Below are positions 1 through 6,732 of a stretch of 37,679 nt of DNA, piece by piece; positions within the stretch are counted from its first letter, which is position 1; each line of letters opens with the position of its first letter. Source of the stretch: a virus. The stretch is from positions 1-37,679 of the IMG/VR virus record IMGVR_UViG_3300021598_001330, one strand, 5' to 3'. The notes below the pieces were generated by a model, which saw only the letters and a program-made list of their open reading frames with translations, was not told where the DNA came from and did no database searches. Both the position numbers and the translations under genes were made by a program.

Positions 1-39
1 GAAAACGAAAAAATTAAGCAAAGACAAAAAGGTAAATGA
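1..39 (+). CDS. C-terminal end of an upstream gene (partial)
   Basis: The first frame is open from base 1 and encodes a lysine-rich tail (ENEKIKQRQKGK) that stops at TGA 37-39. That stop overlaps the ATG at 36 in an ATGA junction, the usual coupling of adjacent phage genes. Too little is visible to assign a product; the reading as a gene end rests on the overlap and the shared strand with the two genes downstream. Confidence 0.45.
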   Translation, partial: ENEKIKQRQKGK

Positions 40-1529
40 AAAAGAGTAGCGAAGAACTATTACAAGAACTTCAAGAAGTGGATGCTTTAATTGCACAAAA
101 GCGACCACTTACTGGTACAGACCGTCAGCGCCTTAAAGAAATACGAGAAAGAGGTTTTCTTGCCAACATCAGAAATGGTGCGATAGAGGGCAAACCTCTT
201 AAACAAACTATATCAGAAAATTTCAAAGCCAAAGTAGTTGGCATCAAAGAAAAATTCAATCCATTAAACATCGCTAAATCGCTTGTTGGTAAAACAGGCG
301 CATCTTTACTTGGCAAAACATTTGGTGCCAATAAAGATACTATGAAGTATTTCTTAGGCGATAAAAAATCTTCAATGTCTTTATCATCCGGTGGAAAAAT
401 TGGTAGTATCGATACGGCATTTTACACCACGGTAACATCTGGACAAAGAGAAGGTCTCCGTAAAGGTAACTCTGTAGCCGATGTGGCAGGCAAACTGTTT
501 AATTTAGTAAAAACTCATAATGAAAAAAATAAACTTAATTATGAATTAGAAAAAAACTTTGAGCAAGAATTACATGAAGAAGAAGAAAGACGCCACAAAC
601 AATTAATTGAACAAATTAAAAAAAGTCAAACTACAAAATTAGGTAAAATTAAAATTAAAAAAGAACCTAAGGTTTCTCCTAAAAAAGAAACAGTAGATAA
701 AATACCAAAAGAAGAAACTAAACCAGCAACAAGTACCAAAGAAACACCTACAATTCAAACACCAAGCACATCAGCATCTAAATCTGGACCACTTAGTGCT
801 GGTAGTTTAGCAGTAGGTGGTGCAGTTGCTGCTGGTGGTAGTATGGCTCTTATTATTAAAGAGGAAGGTTTTGCTAAGAAAGCCTATCCTGATGGTGGAA
901 AAATTTCAATTGGTTATGGTCACCAAATTAAAGATGATGAATACAAACAAGGTTTTATACAAGCGGGTGACGAACAAATTCCAATTTTGGGTAATAAAGG
1001 AATAGACACTATCATTACTAAAGAGCAGGCACAAAAATTATTAAAAATGGATATGCCAAAGTATGAAGGACAAGCAAAAAAAGATTTAGGTGATTCTACT
1101 TGGAGTAAACTTAATGATAATCAAAAAGCTGCACTAACTAGTTACGCCTATAATGTAGGATCTTTAAAAGGTTTAAAAGGTTTGAAAACCGCAATCGATT
1201 CGGGAGATACAAATAAAGCTTCAGAAATTATTAGAAATGGTATTGCTACCGAACAAGGCAGGCCTCATCCTGTATTAAAAGCCAGACGAGCCCGTGAAGC
1301 GGATTTATTTCTTTCCAACTCACCTATATCAACAGTAGCACCAATTCCACAAAGTGGTGCCGTATTGAACAACCAATCAGTTCAAAACAAAGATTTAAAA
1401 GGCACATCCAAACCAAACAACATTGTTCTAAATACTAGCCAAACAATAAACAATGTGGGTGCAGGACCCTCCACACAAGTATTACATACAGGCAGCGATT
1501 TAGATTTACCACTTTTTATGGGTGCATAA
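36..1529 (+). CDS. Virion-type protein with GH24 (T4-type) lysozyme domain
   Basis: A 497-residue protein with an N-terminal domain (about 1-190) shared with the next gene, a charged Lys/Glu linker (about 165-230), a Gly/Ala-rich hydrophobic stretch (about 252-274) and a GH24 lysozyme domain from about 270 to 425. The lysozyme core shows E277 in KEEGF, D286 in YPDGGK and SIGYGH at 291-296, matching the E-D-T catalytic layout of T4 lysozyme, but with Ser291 where T4 has Thr26. The family hydrolyses peptidoglycan. Placing it in a large protein beside a paralog suggests a particle-borne lysozyme (tail or baseplate) rather than a free endolysin; that is inference. The short C-terminal tail also resembles the next protein (NNVGAG versus NSVGAG). 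An AAAAAGG ribosome site precedes the ATG. Confidence 0.8.
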   Translation: MKKSSEELLQELQEVDALIAQKRPLTGTDRQRLKEIRERGFLANIRNGAIEGKPLKQTISENFKAKVVGIKEKFNPLNIAKSLVGKTGASLLGKTFGANKDTMKYFLGDKKSSMSLSSGGKIGSIDTAFYTTVTSGQREGLRKGNSVADVAGKLFNLVKTHNEKNKLNYELEKNFEQELHEEEERRHKQLIEQIKKSQTTKLGKIKIKKEPKVSPKKETVDKIPKEETKPATSTKETPTIQTPSTSASKSGPLSAGSLAVGGAVAAGGSMALIIKEEGFAKKAYPDGGKISIGYGHQIKDDEYKQGFIQAGDEQIPILGNKGIDTIITKEQAQKLLKMDMPKYEGQAKKDLGDSTWSKLNDNQKAALTSYAYNVGSLKGLKGLKTAIDSGDTNKASEIIRNGIATEQGRPHPVLKARRAREADLFLSNSPISTVAPIPQSGAVLNNQSVQNKDLKGTSKPNNIVLNTSQTINNVGAGPSTQVLHTGSDLDLPLFMGA

Positions 1530-1530
1530 C

Positions 1531-2964
1531 ATGGCCATTAATTCATATCAACAAGCTTCTAGAGTAAACAAAAAATCATTAGGTGAACTCATTCGTGAGA
1601 AAGCTAGTAGTGGAGAATTTGGCGCAATGAAATCGGTTACTGGTGCCATATCAGATAAAATGGCCGCCAGAAGTAAGGGATTCAAAGAAAAATTTGATTA
1701 CTTAAACATTGTTAGAATGTTAATGGGTAATACAATGTCATCGATAGTTGGTAGTGCAACTGGCCGCAAAAGAGAAGATATTGAATATTTTGCCAACAAA
1801 GGTGTGAAAAATAAACAAGGCCGAGCGAATCAAATTAATGAAAGAACTAGTGGTAGTAAACTAAGCAGTATTGAACCGGCTTTATACACCAATGTTTCAG
1901 ATGGCCAAAAACAAAAACTGAGAAAAGGTGATGGTGTTGCTGATGTGTTGGCAAGGTTATACAACCTAATGAAGGCTGAGTACATTGCTGAAAGCAAAAA
2001 ACTTAAAATTGAAAAAAACTTTAAAAAAGAAAAAGATAGAGAAAAAGAAAAATGGCATAAAGAACTATTGGATGCTTTATCTAAACGAGGTGGTACAGCA
2101 ACCCCAATAAAAGAACAAAAAGAAGGATTTAACCTTTTAGATTTTATTGGTAATATATTTAAAAATGTGGCCGCAATGGTTGAAAAAGTTATAACTTCTA
2201 TTGCAGAAGCACTTTGGGGTGCTATCAAATTTCTTACTAATGGTTTAGCTACTGTTGCTGGAATGTTAGGTCTTAAAAAACTGGCTGAAAAAGCAATAGG
2301 TCAACTTGGCCAAAAAGGTAAAGAAGTACAAAAACCTAAAAAAGGAACAGAAAAATTTACCAAAGAACAAGAAAAAGCTTTAGATAAAGAATACGGTAAA
2401 AAAGTTGAAAAGGCCACCGAAAAAGAAATAGAGAAAAAAACCGAGAAAGCAGGTGTTAAAGGTGCTGCTAAGTCCGCCGGTAAGTCCATACTTAAAAAAC
2501 TTCCTTTTGGATTAGGCCTTGGTGCCGCAGGATACTTCGCTTATGATAGATTAAAAGAAGGTGATGTTGTTGGTGCTGGTTTAGAACTTGCTGAAGGTGC
2601 AGCTGCAATAGTACCATTTGTTGGCACTGCATTATCTACTGCTATTGGTGCGGTAAGCATGGGTAGAGATACATCTAAGTCTACCTCGCCAGAATCTAGT
2701 CAATCACAGTCAGTTCCAACCGCAACACCCGAGGCACCACAAGCCAATCCTATTACCAGCAGAGTACAATCAGCGATTGATGAAAATGTTAATTTAGAAA
2801 ATGCTGAGTTTGCTGGTATGCATAATGTTGTGGTAGATGCTTCTACGAAAGTCAATAGTGTTGGTGCTGGAGGCCGAGGCGTACTACTTGATACAACGGT
2901 AAATGTTCGTACTGATGACCCCACACTTCAAAAAATTCTTAAACAAAATCTTAGACCGACTTAA
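1531..2964 (+). CDS. Paralog of the lysozyme protein, lysozyme replaced by hydrophobic segments; probable virion protein
   Basis: About 477 residues starting at ATG 1531 (a GTG at 1522 inside the previous gene is less likely). The first 190 residues align with the preceding protein: FKEKFDYLNI versus IKEKFNPLNI, SSIEPALYTNVSDGQ versus GSIDTAFYTTVTSGQ, and LRKGDGVADV versus LRKGNSVADV. The middle differs: hydrophobic stretches at about 205-255 and 325-385 flank a Lys/Glu-rich helix-forming region. The C-terminus (VNSVGAG) resembles the partner's end. No catalytic motif is recognised. The tandem paralogy and long helices suggest a tail or injected virion component; it could also be a tape-measure-like or membrane-active protein. 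A terminator follows within a few bases. Confidence 0.65.
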   Translation: MAINSYQQASRVNKKSLGELIREKASSGEFGAMKSVTGAISDKMAARSKGFKEKFDYLNIVRMLMGNTMSSIVGSATGRKREDIEYFANKGVKNKQGRANQINERTSGSKLSSIEPALYTNVSDGQKQKLRKGDGVADVLARLYNLMKAEYIAESKKLKIEKNFKKEKDREKEKWHKELLDALSKRGGTATPIKEQKEGFNLLDFIGNIFKNVAAMVEKVITSIAEALWGAIKFLTNGLATVAGMLGLKKLAEKAIGQLGQKGKEVQKPKKGTEKFTKEQEKALDKEYGKKVEKATEKEIEKKTEKAGVKGAAKSAGKSILKKLPFGLGLGAAGYFAYDRLKEGDVVGAGLELAEGAAAIVPFVGTALSTAIGAVSMGRDTSKSTSPESSQSQSVPTATPEAPQANPITSRVQSAIDENVNLENAEFAGMHNVVVDASTKVNSVGAGGRGVLLDTTVNVRTDDPTLQKILKQNLRPT

Positions 2965-2968
2965 CCAA

Positions 2969-2993
2969 TAAAAAACCCCGCCGTAGCGGGGTT
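2969..2993 (-). terminator. Intrinsic terminator between converging genes
   Basis: AACCCCGC (2974-2981), loop CGTA, then GCGGGGTT (2986-2993) form a perfect 8-bp G+C-rich stem. Read on the minus strand the stem is followed by a run of six T, so it ends the gp32 transcript. It sits between the stop of the plus-strand virion gene (2964) and the stop of gp32 (3013) and may also slow plus-strand transcription, although that side lacks a T run. Confidence 0.9.
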
Positions 2994-3012
2994 CGTACAC
3001 ACATGGGAAAAC

Positions 3013-3894
3013 TTAATCTTCTTCTGCCAACTTGGCAAAATAAGACATATCATCATCATCTTCATGAATCTTTGGTTCAACTGACTTAGGAGCAGTACGA
3101 ACTTGCTCTTTAATAGTTTCTACGGTTGTCTTTGGTGCAACTACTTCACCATTCAAACCAAGAACTTTGTCAAGGCGTTGCTTCAACTCATCATAAGATT
3201 TAAACTCTTTACCAGCAGTCAATTCATTCAAAGAGAACTCTGACTTCCAGATTTTCTCTAATGCTGCATCATCATCTAATAGAGCAGTTGGTGAATCAAA
3301 CTCTGACTTATCATAGTTCTGATAACCTTCTACCTTACGAATCTTCAACTTGAAGTTAGCACCTTTCCACATATCAAATGGATTGATTGGTGATTCATCT
3401 TCAAACTGTGGATTCATTGCTTCAGTAATCTTATCAAAGATTTTCTTACCAAAGCGGAACAATTTCACTTTGCCTTCATTTTCTGGATGTTTAGGATCCG
3501 AAACGATATACACATTGGCAACATAATTTAACTTACGTTTCTGTTTGCGAACAACATCTTTATTCGCTTCAATGCCAGAATTCCATAATGTAGAATTGTG
3601 TTCACATACTGGACATTGTTGATTCTTTGTGGTCAAACAATTATCAATTAACCAACCACCAGGTCCTTGAAAACCATGGGAGAAGATTTTAACCCAAGGC
3701 AGACCATCTTCACCATCGGCTTCAGATGCTGGTAAGAAACGGATAGTGGCCATGCCATTACCTGCTTTATCAACTTCTGGTTTCCAATAGTTATCGGACT
3801 TTTCAGAACCTTCGGATGTTTGGGAGAGTGCCTCAACTGCTTTAGCAAGTTTGTCGAGGTTGCCGGATTGGCGTTTTAGATTTGCGAAACTCAT
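3013..3894 (-). CDS. 32: Single-stranded DNA-binding protein gp32
   Basis: A 293-residue homolog of T4 gp32, which coats single-stranded DNA during replication, recombination and repair. Visible features in order: a basic N-terminus (FANLKRQSGNLDKL) as in the cooperativity domain; a core with NGMATIRFLP; the zinc site H73, C86, C94, C97 (FSHGF, NCLTT, CPVC) matching the His-Cys3 site of T4 gp32; FRFGKKIFDKI as in T4 RYRFGKKIWDKI; and an acidic tail (EDDDD, LAEED) that in T4 contacts replication partners. Length is close to the 301 residues of T4. It lies downstream of gp59 and gp33, as in T4. The upstream gap holds its own promoter; the A+T-rich leader may allow autoregulation, which cannot be shown here. 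Confidence 0.97.
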   Translation of the reverse strand: MSFANLKRQSGNLDKLAKAVEALSQTSEGSEKSDNYWKPEVDKAGNGMATIRFLPASEADGEDGLPWVKIFSHGFQGPGGWLIDNCLTTKNQQCPVCEHNSTLWNSGIEANKDVVRKQKRKLNYVANVYIVSDPKHPENEGKVKLFRFGKKIFDKITEAMNPQFEDESPINPFDMWKGANFKLKIRKVEGYQNYDKSEFDSPTALLDDDAALEKIWKSEFSLNELTAGKEFKSYDELKQRLDKVLGLNGEVVAPKTTVETIKEQVRTAPKSVEPKIHEDDDDMSYFAKLAEED

Positions 3895-3961
3895 AGTATT
3901 ACCTTTCGTATTAACGGAGTATAAACGGAATATATCAAATTACTTCTCATAATCAACTGCT

Positions 3962-3991
3962 AGTATATCATAGTATTTAGGCGTTTGTCAA
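3962..3991 (-). promoter_or_regulatory. Sigma70-type promoter for gene 32
   Basis: On the minus strand TTGACA (3991-3986) is followed after 18 bases by TATACT (3967-3962), about 68 bases upstream of the gp32 ATG. The -35 box overlaps the last codon of the HAD gene. CTAAATA, a motif like the late promoters reported in some T4-like marine phages, lies inside the spacer, so transcription could be both early and late. Confidence 0.6.
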
Positions 3992-4479
3992 ATGTACATA
4001 TGCAATATTGCCATAGTACTGTGCCAGTCTTTATGTAGAATACCAATACCACCTTTTGCTGTCCATTGAGTGATGTTTATTTCAGTATCATCAATAAGAA
4101 TGCAATCTGGTTCTGCATAGTTCTGTTTCAACCTTTTACCTGGTACTATAATAGGGTAAAACGTAATGCCGTGTTTTTCCAACCACAACATTTTTTGTTT
4201 AGAAACATCATCATGGCGTTTTTCGCTTGACGATGAGGTAAGCATCTGAGTAAGTACATTGGATTTTCTCAAATATTCCAAACCTTCTGCTGCGCCTGGC
4301 ATTAAATCTAGGCTAGCAAACTGTTGTGTAGCAATAAACTCACTAAAAAACTTATCAAATTGTTTGTGTTTCTCTGCATCTTTTGGTGCCATGTTATAGA
4401 GTTCTCTATATCGCTTATCAAAATCAGCAATAACTCCATCCATGTCCAAATAAACACATTTAATGTTAGGCCTGTTCAT
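3988..4479 (-). CDS. HAD-family 5'(3')-deoxyribonucleotidase-like phosphatase
   Basis: A 163-residue protein with HAD motif I at residues 10-16 (YLDMDGV: nucleophile D12, acid D14), motif II around LTSSSS, and a C-terminal acidic motif (ILIDDTEIN) for Mg2+ binding. This pattern fits small 5'-nucleotidases that dephosphorylate (deoxy)nucleoside monophosphates; phages use such enzymes in nucleotide metabolism. Substrate is not provable from sequence. The ATG overlaps the end of gp59 by 14 bases, so the two are translated together within the 33-59-HAD-32 block; T4 has other genes inserted in this block but not this one. Confidence 0.82.
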   Translation of the reverse strand: MNRPNIKCVYLDMDGVIADFDKRYRELYNMAPKDAEKHKQFDKFFSEFIATQQFASLDLMPGAAEGLEYLRKSNVLTQMLTSSSSEKRHDDVSKQKMLWLEKHGITFYPIIVPGKRLKQNYAEPDCILIDDTEINITQWTAKGGIGILHKDWHSTMAILHMYI

Positions 4480-5086
4480 GTATCTTTTTCTTTAAAATAT
4501 GTAAAAACTTTTCTTTATCGTATTGTATAAATGGTGTATATCTTTGTATTAATCGTTTGTGTGTTGGCCAAATAATATCTTCGGTGATTTGTTTTTCCCA
4601 TCTTGGCATACAACCCACCAAATCAACCAATATACAAACTGATTCCAACGATACCTGATTCTTCATCAATTTTGTGATAATCATTGGCCATCCGCCATCG
4701 ATGGGCTTTAGTATATCATCACGGTTAACAAATTCAGCACCATCCACCAAATCAAACAAATACATTATATCATTCTCAAAGGTATAAGTCAAGCTTTGTT
4801 GCCGTTTTTGCCACTTGGCATAGTTCTCATCACCATCTTGTAGTAATTCACCAACCCAATCACCTTTACCTTCTATGAAGTTTGCCACATAGAATGATTT
4901 CAATTCTTCCAAATCATACTTGCGAGATAACTTGTAGAATTGGTATTTGGATTTATTTGTGGTAAACGACTGCTTTGATACATTGGTCTTGCCGCTGTAT
5001 TTAAAGTAGTTGTATGAATCGGAAGTAAAATGAAGCTTCAAGGCATTCCATAATGCGTATGCTTCAAAACCGGTATTCTCGGTCAT
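4466..5086 (-). CDS. 59: Helicase loader gp59
   Basis: A 206-residue protein recognisable as T4 gp59, which loads the gp41 replicative helicase onto gp32-covered forks. The segment YNYFKYSGKTNVSK followed by YQFYKLSRKYDLEEL and DWVGEL parallels T4 YDVIKYNW, YFFQKLSEKYKLKEL and DAWIGDI. Length is close to the T4 protein (217). The gene lies between gene 33 (4-base overlap) and gene 32, the T4 order. Helical and basic throughout, as in T4. Confidence 0.93.
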   Translation of the reverse strand: MTENTGFEAYALWNALKLHFTSDSYNYFKYSGKTNVSKQSFTTNKSKYQFYKLSRKYDLEELKSFYVANFIEGKGDWVGELLQDGDENYAKWQKRQQSLTYTFENDIMYLFDLVDGAEFVNRDDILKPIDGGWPMIITKLMKNQVSLESVCILVDLVGCMPRWEKQITEDIIWPTHKRLIQRYTPFIQYDKEKFLHILKKKIHEQA

Positions 5087-5304
5087 ATTGGTAGCTTAGA
5101 AGTTTTCTTTAGTAGATTTAAGTCTTGTGCTTCCAATTTAATCTTAGCCTTTAATGCGGCAGAGATTAATGTGGCAGACACCTCGATTTCTAAACCACTT
5201 TCTTTACAATGATGGCATATTGCATCCATCAAGGTCAATTTTTCTGTCTTAGCAACCTGTTCAATCAAATCACTAAAATGTTTTATTTCATCTTTAGTAG
5301 GCAT
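5083..5304 (-). CDS. 33: Late transcription coactivator gp33
   Basis: A 73-residue all-helical protein. In T4, gp33 binds RNA polymerase and couples the sliding clamp gp45 to the late sigma gp55. The stretch LMDAICHHCKESGLEIEVSA then LISAALKAKIKLEAQDLNLL matches the spacing of T4 gp33 (YLEATTAFLEENSIPE, then IIEKIQSEAIDENLL). It is shorter than T4 gp33 (112), mostly at the N-terminus and the clamp-binding tail. The position directly before gene 59 is the T4 order and is the best support. Confidence 0.82.
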   Translation of the reverse strand: MPTKDEIKHFSDLIEQVAKTEKLTLMDAICHHCKESGLEIEVSATLISAALKAKIKLEAQDLNLLKKTSKLPI

Positions 5305-5323
5305 TATGTTATACTTTCAATTA

Positions 5324-5830
5324 TTAGTTTCTTGCATAGAATACATGGTTACCTATCTTGGCCACTACTCGGTTTTTCCAACCAGGATTTACATATACTG
5401 CATGATAGAATTGTGCATTTGTGCTTGCTATTTTATCATGTAATATTGGTTCTGTCAATGCTTTGCGTGCTACTATTTCCGATTCTTCCCAAGCGTATTT
5501 GTTTCTTACTGCCAAATTCTTTAAACAAGTCCAACTAAATTGGCAGGTACCTAATGTTCTTTGATATACCACACCACAAATGGTAGATGGAAATCTAGAA
5601 TCATTAACACGATTGATGGTAACTTGTGCTACTGCCAGTTTGCCTTCGTAAGATTCTCCGGCTGCCTCAAAGTAAATATTTTTAGCTAAGCAGTCTAATT
5701 GTTTGTTGAAGTCCTCATTGACTTCTTGTTTGATATTATTATCCTTAATTTCTTGTGAAATAGAAGGTATTGAAATTAGTAGTGAGGCGGCCAAAATTCC
5801 GACCAGCACTTGTTTAATGTGATGAAACAT
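5324..5830 (-). CDS. Secreted SleB/CwlJ-type cell wall hydrolase
   Basis: A 168-residue protein with a cleavable signal peptide (residues 1 to about 26: basic start, hydrophobic LVGILAASLLIS) and a Hydrolase_2 domain. Signature segments are NIYFEAAGES (putative catalytic E55), GKLAVAQVTINRVNDSRFPSTICGVVYQ, CQFSWTC and NAQFYHAVYVNPGW. The family cleaves peptidoglycan as a lytic transglycosylase or amidase. A signal peptide on a phage lysin suggests Sec-dependent export to the periplasm for lysis. A strong AAGGAG site lies 6 bases before the ATG. No holin is recognisable next to it. Confidence 0.88.
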   Translation of the reverse strand: MFHHIKQVLVGILAASLLISIPSISQEIKDNNIKQEVNEDFNKQLDCLAKNIYFEAAGESYEGKLAVAQVTINRVNDSRFPSTICGVVYQRTLGTCQFSWTCLKNLAVRNKYAWEESEIVARKALTEPILHDKIASTNAQFYHAVYVNPGWKNRVVAKIGNHVFYARN

Positions 5831-5850
5831 TATATCTCCTTGTTAAGGCC

Positions 5851-5868
5851 GACCTGGCGAACCAGGTC
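5851..5868 (-). other. Perfect 7-bp hairpin with UUCG loop before the hydrolase gene
   Basis: GACCTGG (5851-5857), loop CGAA, CCAGGTC (5862-5868); on the transcribed minus strand the loop reads UUCG. It lies between the stop of the 90-residue gene and the ribosome site of the hydrolase. There is no T run after it, so mRNA end protection or processing is more likely than termination. Confidence 0.6.
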
Positions 5869-5880
5869 GAACATCTCCAA

Positions 5881-6153
5881 TTACGAATTTGATTTCGATT
5901 TTATTTTAACTTCAGGTTGTGGAGGGGTTTGAGAAACGAATAGATTGAGGGCTTCCGCCTTCTTAACTATGTCTGTTTCTGTGGGGAATGGTGGCAACTC
6001 GGGGATATCAGGTGACTCTAAACCGGCAATCTTTGCTGCCTCGACCTGTGTGTGCCATTGTTCTAGTTTAGCGCTTCTGTTGTATGAATACTCATCAGAT
6101 ACTAAACCTTGCGCCATCTTTAATAATTCTAGGCGAATTTCATAGGGTGTCAT
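5881..6153 (-). CDS. Small conserved-type phage protein, function unknown
   Basis: Ninety residues: a helical N-terminus (MTPYEIRLELLKMAQ), a proline-rich centre (SPDIPELPPFPTETD) and a short basic tail. It resembles small proteins I associate with T4-like marine phages but has no assigned function. A good AAGGAG site precedes the ATG. It is the first gene after the tmRNA and may be read from the tmRNA promoter or from the late-type motif at 6214-6221. Confidence 0.7.
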   Translation of the reverse strand: MTPYEIRLELLKMAQGLVSDEYSYNRSAKLEQWHTQVEAAKIAGLESPDIPELPPFPTETDIVKKAEALNLFVSQTPPQPEVKIKSKSNS

Positions 6154-6265
6154 ATTGTTACTCCTTGTGTGTGTTTATGTGTATTACCAGCGGTTTGTGT
6201 GTTGCTGGTGTTTTATTTATCCAGGTGATTCTGTTGCTAAGTTCACCTGGCGAAACTCCGCTTAC

Positions 6266-6301
6266 CTATCAGGCAGCAAGTGCATACTTATTATCGTTTG
6301 C
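6266..6301 (-). other. tmRNA tag reading frame, ANDNKYALAA then TGA TAG
   Basis: From the resume codon GCA at 6301 the frame reads ANDNKYALAA and ends at tandem stops TGA (6271-6269) and TAG (6268-6266). Compare ANDENYALAA of E. coli: the AND start and the YALAA degradation signal are the same, and only residues 4-5 differ (NK for EN). The tag is 10 residues, the same length as the E. coli tag, and should target products to ClpXP/ClpAP-type proteases and bind SspB-like adaptors. Confidence 0.95.
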
Positions 6302-6382
6302 GTTTAATTTAAATAGTTTTTACGGCTTCTCTGCCGATTCTCCATTGTTCTAATTATTGCCATGTCGAATCTAGGCACCCCC

Positions 6383-6450
6383 ATCAGAAGTATATTGCCA
6401 CAACTATATTGTGTGTTTGCTACCGATAACTCGGTTCGTCAATATACTTT
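6383..6450 (-). repeat. tmRNA intervening segment closed by a perfect 10-bp inverted repeat
   Basis: AAGTATATTG (6388-6397 on plus) and CAATATACTT (6440-6449) are perfect complements located just inside the ends of the 68-base segment between the CCA end and the 5' G of the coding piece. They extend the acceptor stem of the precursor, so the unprocessed RNA would be one long helix with a removable loop. An ACCGA/TCGGT hairpin sits inside. This is the arrangement expected for maturation of permuted tmRNA precursors. Confidence 0.9.
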
Positions 6451-6510
6451 TGGTGGAGGTGGTGGGAATCGCACCCACGTCCACAACAACGTTCAAACAA
6501 CTTCTACGAA

Positions 6511-6642
6511 TTACTTTACCGCTTCGGTATGTTTATGCTTAAGGCTTTTCTTTAACAATTTAAACCATAGTTTTTTAATCAATGGCGTATCATGCTTAAT
6601 TTCAGCCTCATATAAATTTTTAATTAACTCTTTAACTTTCAT
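6511..6642 (-). CDS. 43-residue basic peptide encoded between the promoter and the tmRNA
   Basis: ATG at 6642 to TAA at 6511 encodes a lysine-rich helical peptide (starts MKVKELIKNLYEAE, ends HKHTEAVK). A GGTGGG site lies about 10 bases before the ATG. The stop falls right at the start of the tmRNA acceptor piece. It is the only ORF between the strong promoter and the tmRNA. Function is unknown; it may be a real leader gene or a chance frame. Confidence 0.55.
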   Translation of the reverse strand: MKVKELIKNLYEAEIKHDTPLIKKLWFKLLKKSLKHKHTEAVK

Positions 6643-6680
6643 TTTCCGACCCACCACTTATTTTAACGAAATAAGAAACT

Positions 6681-6709
6681 ATTGTAACATAAAACTATTT
6701 AGATGTCAA
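6681..6709 (-). promoter_or_regulatory. Strong sigma70-type promoter for the tmRNA transcript
   Basis: On the minus strand TTGACA (6709-6704), a 17-base spacer and TACAAT (6686-6681). This is near-consensus and sits 39 bases upstream of the 43-residue ORF and about 170 bases upstream of the tmRNA acceptor piece, just after the nuclease gene ends. It should be read by unmodified host polymerase, so the tmRNA is probably made early. Confidence 0.85.
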
Positions 6710-6732
6710 CCATCGTTGGCATTATTACCGTT

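Larger units (their letters stand above)
6186..6510 (-). ncRNA. ssrA: Circularly permuted (two-piece) tmRNA gene
   Basis: The acceptor piece comes first (6510 to 6451): a T-arm GUGGG/CCCAC, acceptor strand CACCUCC, discriminator A and encoded CCA ending at 6451. After a 68-base spacer comes the coding piece (from 6382 to about 6186) starting GGGGGUG, which pairs with CACCUCC and contains the G3-U70 pair that marks alanyl-tRNA. It is followed by GAUUCGACAUGG, the conserved tmRNA D-loop region. Helix P2 joins the two pieces: AACAA pairs UUGUU and CAAUAA pairs UUGUUG. A CGGC/GCCG hairpin (6323-6336) precedes the tag frame, and CCAGGUGA/UCACCUGG (6221-6250) and ACCAGC/GCUGGU (6186-6209) hairpins follow. 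tmRNA rescues stalled ribosomes with SmpB. The piece ends are estimates; the identity is secure from the combined motifs. Confidence 0.95.
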
